From Protopterus annectens (taxonomy: Eukaryota; Chordata; Ceratodontiformes; Protopteridae), in contig NC_056745.1 in the NCBI RefSeq assembly GCF_019279795.1, forward strand, positions 1,492,924,989-1,492,988,988: 64,000 nucleotides of DNA. The letters are read 5' to 3'. Shown here piece by piece: positions 63,021 to 64,000 of this stretch. A program made the position numbers and the translations under genes. A model generated the notes under the pieces. It made no database searches. It was not told where the DNA came from and saw nothing but the letters and a program-made list of their open reading frames with translations. Each line of letters opens with the position of its first letter. The stretch's first letter is position 1.

Positions 63021-63935
63021 GTTGAATGAAATATAGGTTTTACATTAGCATGAATTTTCTGAAGGGTATGCAGTCTGAAACTCAAATGTCTGTCTCAACC
63101 ACAAAGCACACTGGAACACACACCAAGAAATCTCCAAAGGAACTCCAGGCAAGAGCAGAACTGAAGTCAATCTTGTTAATGTATTTCCACAAAGCTTTTC
63201 ATTCAACTGATAGCCAAACTTCTTCAGACAAACAGAACAAACACCACACCCATATATACATCTCCATTTACAAACACATGTTAAAACTAATTAATATTTA
63301 AAGGGACTATACCATAAATAACAAGACTGCAAGTTAAAAATAGAAAAACTTTTATACATGTCTAATCAAATATTACCCATTTAATAAAAACCAACATCCT
63401 CAAATGCTGGACATGTAAGAATCCTACTTAGACTAATAAAAAATAAACCTAATCCGGTAAAAAAAAATCAATCAATCATGAAATGTTACCCCAACGTTCA
63501 CATTTCAAGATTTATAAAAACATGCTGTTAATATAATGATTGCTTAAATCTCATACGAACATGTAGACAAATGGAAATAAGCACACGCCAATATACGTGC
63601 AACTACCGTCAACACAAACATCAGATGGCCATTGCTCTATCTCAGTAGACTTCTTAATTTCAATATGCATGAAAGAGAAACCTTGTCATTAAGACCCAGA
63701 GCTCTGTAAGAATTCAACCTCAGCTGTCAAATAAATTCCTGTCTCTCTAACAGTAACTGGTAAGGGCCACCTTTTACATCTGATGTAATTTGATTTAAAA
63801 CCCTAAACACAAAAGAGTCAGTGGGATTCTCACTACAATGTTTGGCCAGGGCATTCTCTAACCTAGCCTTCCTTATGCTATATACATGCTCATTAATCCT
63901 TTCTTTCAACTTCCTCTGTCTTGCCCACATAAAAT
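63021..63935 (-). pseudogene. Penelope-like element 3' end with GIY-YIG remnant (minus strand)
   Basis: On the minus strand, 63930-63727 gives KLKERINEHVYSIRKARLEN, ALAKHCSENPTDSF and VFRVLNQITSDVKGGPYQLL, the C-terminal half of the GIY-YIG domain. Just upstream (63935 and above) FYVG is readable in another frame, so a frameshift separates the motif from the rest. The 3' region ends with a hammerhead-like TCTGAAGAAGTTTGGC ... GAAAAGCTTT at 63227-63190. The 5' side runs into a TA microsatellite. Confidence 0.8.
63197..63227 (-). ncRNA. Degenerate hammerhead-like motif (minus strand)
   Basis: On the minus strand CTGAAGA (63227-63221) fits the hammerhead core and GAAA (63200-63197) follows, but the intervening stem is only partly complementary. 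Likely inactive. Confidence 0.35.
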
Positions 63936-63945
63936 GCAGTGTGTC

Positions 63946-63946
<1 letters not shown>

Positions 63947-63990
<44 letters not shown>
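63947..63990. repeat. TG/TA microsatellite
   Basis: (TA)n run to the end of the window. Confidence 0.95.
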
Positions 63991-63994
<4 letters not shown>

Positions 63995-64000
63995 GGGGAT

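Noticed and set aside
1-64000. tRNA, rRNA or snRNA genes
   Set aside because: No cloverleaf with A/B boxes or conserved rRNA/snRNA blocks was noticed on either strand; a covariance-model scan would be decisive.

Overview
This is a non-coding-rich stretch of a large vertebrate genome. It is intronic sequence of a plexin-family gene on the + strand, almost entirely built from layered retroelements. Only two host coding exons are visible: 36011-36188 and 60409-60528. Both encode the C-terminal part of a sema domain, and both join in phase 0 across a ~24.2 kb intron; the intron upstream is longer than the window allows. DIRS tyrosine-recombinase elements, Penelope-like elements (PLEs) with GIY-YIG endonuclease, CR1-like and L2-like LINEs, and such long introns together suggest an amphibian (salamander or caecilian) or a lungfish. 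The sequence alone does not decide between them. No bacterial-type genes, CRISPR arrays, tRNAs or rRNAs were seen.

Layout. 1-2700: a DIRS terminal fragment and two head-to-head Penelope pieces. 2852-8394: DIRS element 1, complete in structure but dead (YLDD changed to YLGD, frameshifts, stops). 8395-11935: old unclassified sequence with a relic of a DIRS-type recombinase. 11936-26000: a minus-strand L2-like LINE broken up by later arrivals: a fold-back element (12077-12774, 14-bp target duplication), a Penelope complex (13056-16627, 14-bp target duplication), CR1 and RTE-like pieces, and a Ty3/gypsy LTR element (20916-24639) that itself contains a CR1 tail. 26860-31040: a nearly full-length minus-strand CR1. 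31600-35485: a plus-strand L2-like LINE. 36011-36450: plexin exon whose 3' end and splice donor are repeated five times. 36783-41905: a short element sharing a head with CR1, then a nearly full-length plus-strand CR1. 43222-55600: CR1 fragments in both orientations, one split by a LINE with a restriction-like endonuclease, another split by DIRS element 2 (46971-52411). 56110-59810: head-to-head Penelope pieces, one with a well-formed hammerhead-ribozyme-like motif. 60409-60528: second plexin exon. 60783-63990: a SINE/MITE-like unit, CR1 scraps and a minus-strand Penelope 3' end.

How the parts relate. The only likely functional product is the plexin transcript, a cell-surface semaphorin receptor. 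Everything else is mobile DNA at different stages of decay, and the nesting gives a relative insertion order. I see no unmistakable new multi-gene system. The most unusual signals are: (i) the 63-bp minisatellite that multiplies a plexin splice donor; (ii) Penelope insertions with recurrent head-to-head inverted structure and hammerhead-like motifs; (iii) the long frame conserved open beneath the DIRS RT/RNase H/methyltransferase region; and (iv) a fold-back element with the same target-duplication length as the Penelope complex. Element names come from motif recognition by eye; no database search was possible.
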